Shown here piece after piece: positions 30,606-31,563 of a stretch of DNA of 31,563 bases. Source of the stretch: Thermomucor indicae-seudaticae (lineage: Eukaryota; Mucoromycota; Mucoromycetes; Mucorales; Lichtheimiaceae). Each line of letters opens with the position of its first letter. The stretch's first letter is position 1. The stretch is taken from the NCBI GenBank assembly GCA_000787465.1, contig JSYX01000408.1, forward strand, positions 1 through 31,563, read 5' to 3'. The position numbers were made by a program, and so were the translations under genes. The notes under the pieces are model-generated. The model searched no databases. It was given only the letters and a program-made list of their open reading frames with translations, and was not told where the DNA came from.

Positions 30606-31248
30606 TAAAACTCAGTCCAGGTCAGTCCTGTCTCTCTAGTATCCCTTTGCGCAGTGCTACGTAGTCAAAATCCCCCTTCCCTGTACAGAAAACGAGTTTT
30701 CTTGAACAAATCACGTCCTCTTTAGGTATTAATGACAATGATGTAATAAAAAAATTCAGTAATACTTTAACTGTGTCCCATCTTATCTGTAAGTCTAGCA
30801 TTCAATGCATAGATTGCCCGTACCTGCGGCCGCCTCAGCTCTCTAAAAGAAGTCGAAAAATTTACATTGGGAAGGGCCGACTTGCACCTGGCAAGTTTCT
30901 CTTGGACAATGACAAGAAGTACATCTAATCGCGACCAATTAGCGTACTTTTATGGGGGCGAAAACAGGCCTTTGCATGGACGCAAGCTATTGTTGTTGTT
31001 TCTACGCAAGTAGCATTCTCATGGCAGGCATTGCTGATCGCTCTCTGACGTGTCAGTTTCCCCTTATAGTTCACATATAATTCAAAAGACGATGGTCAAA
31101 ACGATTGTCCTGAATGGCGTCATTTACCTCGGTGGTCTGCTTGTCGTTGAGGTCCTTTATAACAGCCCTGATCATACGGTCTTTGGTTATTCTTATGCCG
31201 TAAGTGGGACGAGTAAAACGAGAAAAGAGGGAACCTAAAATTTCTTTC
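30606..31248. other. intergenic, no supported gene
   Basis: Left part: 3' flank of the PY-motif gene with its poly(A) signal. Right part: DNA downstream of the mobile-element ORF. A 62-codon + frame at 31050-31238 is not supported by composition or homology. No clear terminal inverted repeat was found. Confidence 0.4.
30745..30750 (+). terminator. poly(A) signal of the PY-motif gene
   Basis: AATAAA within an A-run, 140 nt after the stop codon at 30605. Confidence 0.45.
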
Positions 31249-31563
31249 TCAAGAGCTTGACAGGGTATCCGCTATACTGGATTTGGAATCCTTGAGAATC
31301 GTGGCCTTTGGTCTTACCACCGGATGAAAACAACCAATACAGGTCTGGGAGCTTCGGAACTCATCTGTCATCGCGACAACTGCGTGCTGGCGATGTTCCT
31401 TCTGCAACTTGGACCCACCTCTTTTCGCATGGCCCTTCAACCGAGACCCCACTGCGGTTCCTTGAGTTCCTACAAACATGATTGGAATAGACCTTTGCGA
31501 TCCAGCAGCATTCTTGATCGCACGCCTTTTATCGGCAGCTACTCGTTTATACGCTTTCTTCGT
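31249..31563 (-). mobile_element. 3' part of a TnpB/Fanzor-like mobile-element ORF (truncated by window edge)
   Basis: A frame enters from the right edge and is open for 104 codons to a stop at 31249. It is basic (TKKAYKRVAADKRRAIK) and carries FVGTQGTAVGSRLKGHAKRGG and then MTDEFRSSQTCIGC. The block 'DE(F/Y)-R-x-S-x-TC-x2-C' with a preceding Gly/Lys-rich segment resembles the stretch before the zinc ribbon in TnpB-family RuvC nucleases and in related ORFs that I recall as repeated in Mucorales genomes. The second CxxC pair and the following RuvC Asp motif, expected next, are absent: the frame ends in a Ser-rich tail. It is therefore either decayed or spliced (a GTAAGA donor follows FHPV). 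The rest lies outside the window. Confidence 0.45.

Noticed and set aside
31050..31238. 62-codon + frame with a hydrophobic centre near the right end
   Set aside because: No leader, no conserved motif, and it lies in the immediate flank of the mobile-element ORF.

Overview
The window is nuclear DNA from a filamentous fungus, most likely an early-diverging (Mucoromycota-type) lineage. The reasons are densely packed genes cut by many short introns (mostly 41-75 nt, GT..AG, some with CTAAC-like branch sites), pyrimidine-rich leaders, an intron-split DIS3L2/SSD1 gene that keeps its nuclease residues, a KICSTOR ITFG2 homologue, and a mobile-element ORF at the right edge of a kind I associate with Mucorales. 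The lineage is an inference; no marker gene was compared.

Layout. 1-55: 3' end of an unknown + gene. 1136-2415 (+): kinetochore protein CENP-O/Mcm21 in eight exons. It runs tail-to-tail, 65 nt apart, into 2481-6991 (-), a 1342-residue SSD1/DIS3L2 RNase II-family protein in nine exons. 7.0-8.9 kb: one unassigned 155-codon ORF, then a tRNA-Leu(UAA). 9305-10045 (-): methionine-R-sulfoxide reductase MsrB with an 18-nt exon. 10.2-11.2 kb: a doubtful gene with frame problems. 11571-12814 (-): a U1A/U2B''-type two-RRM spliceosomal protein with a long proline-rich N-terminus. 13294-15140 (-): fumarylacetoacetase in ten exons. 15717-18276 (+): an intracellular glycoside hydrolase family 15 enzyme, divergent from it. 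19127-20034 (+): a two-membrane-segment protein that uses a GC-AG intron. 20195-21670 (-): a SAM methyltransferase with a candidate N-myristoylation start. 21.7-24.7 kb: gene-poor, with decayed frames, GC-rich repeats and hairpins. 24693-28206 (-): a 954-residue ITFG2 homologue with a second GC-AG intron. 28442-28678 (-): a small predicted secreted protein. 28839-30605 (+): a coiled-coil protein with three PY motifs. 31249-31563 (-): 3' fragment of a TnpB/Fanzor-like mobile-element ORF.

The genes do not form a pathway or cluster. They are housekeeping functions: mRNA fate, splicing, kinetochore, tyrosine breakdown, oxidative repair, glucan or trehalose hydrolysis, and nutrient signalling to TORC1. 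Every multi-exon model was built by hand. The eleven models with seven or fewer unresolved joins were checked for frame closure by summing exon lengths, but none was tested against transcripts or databases. I see no defence, CRISPR or biosynthetic system. The most unusual items are the retained nuclease residues in the SSD1-type protein, the two GC-AG introns, the enlarged ITFG2, the PY-motif coiled-coil protein and the mobile-element remnant.
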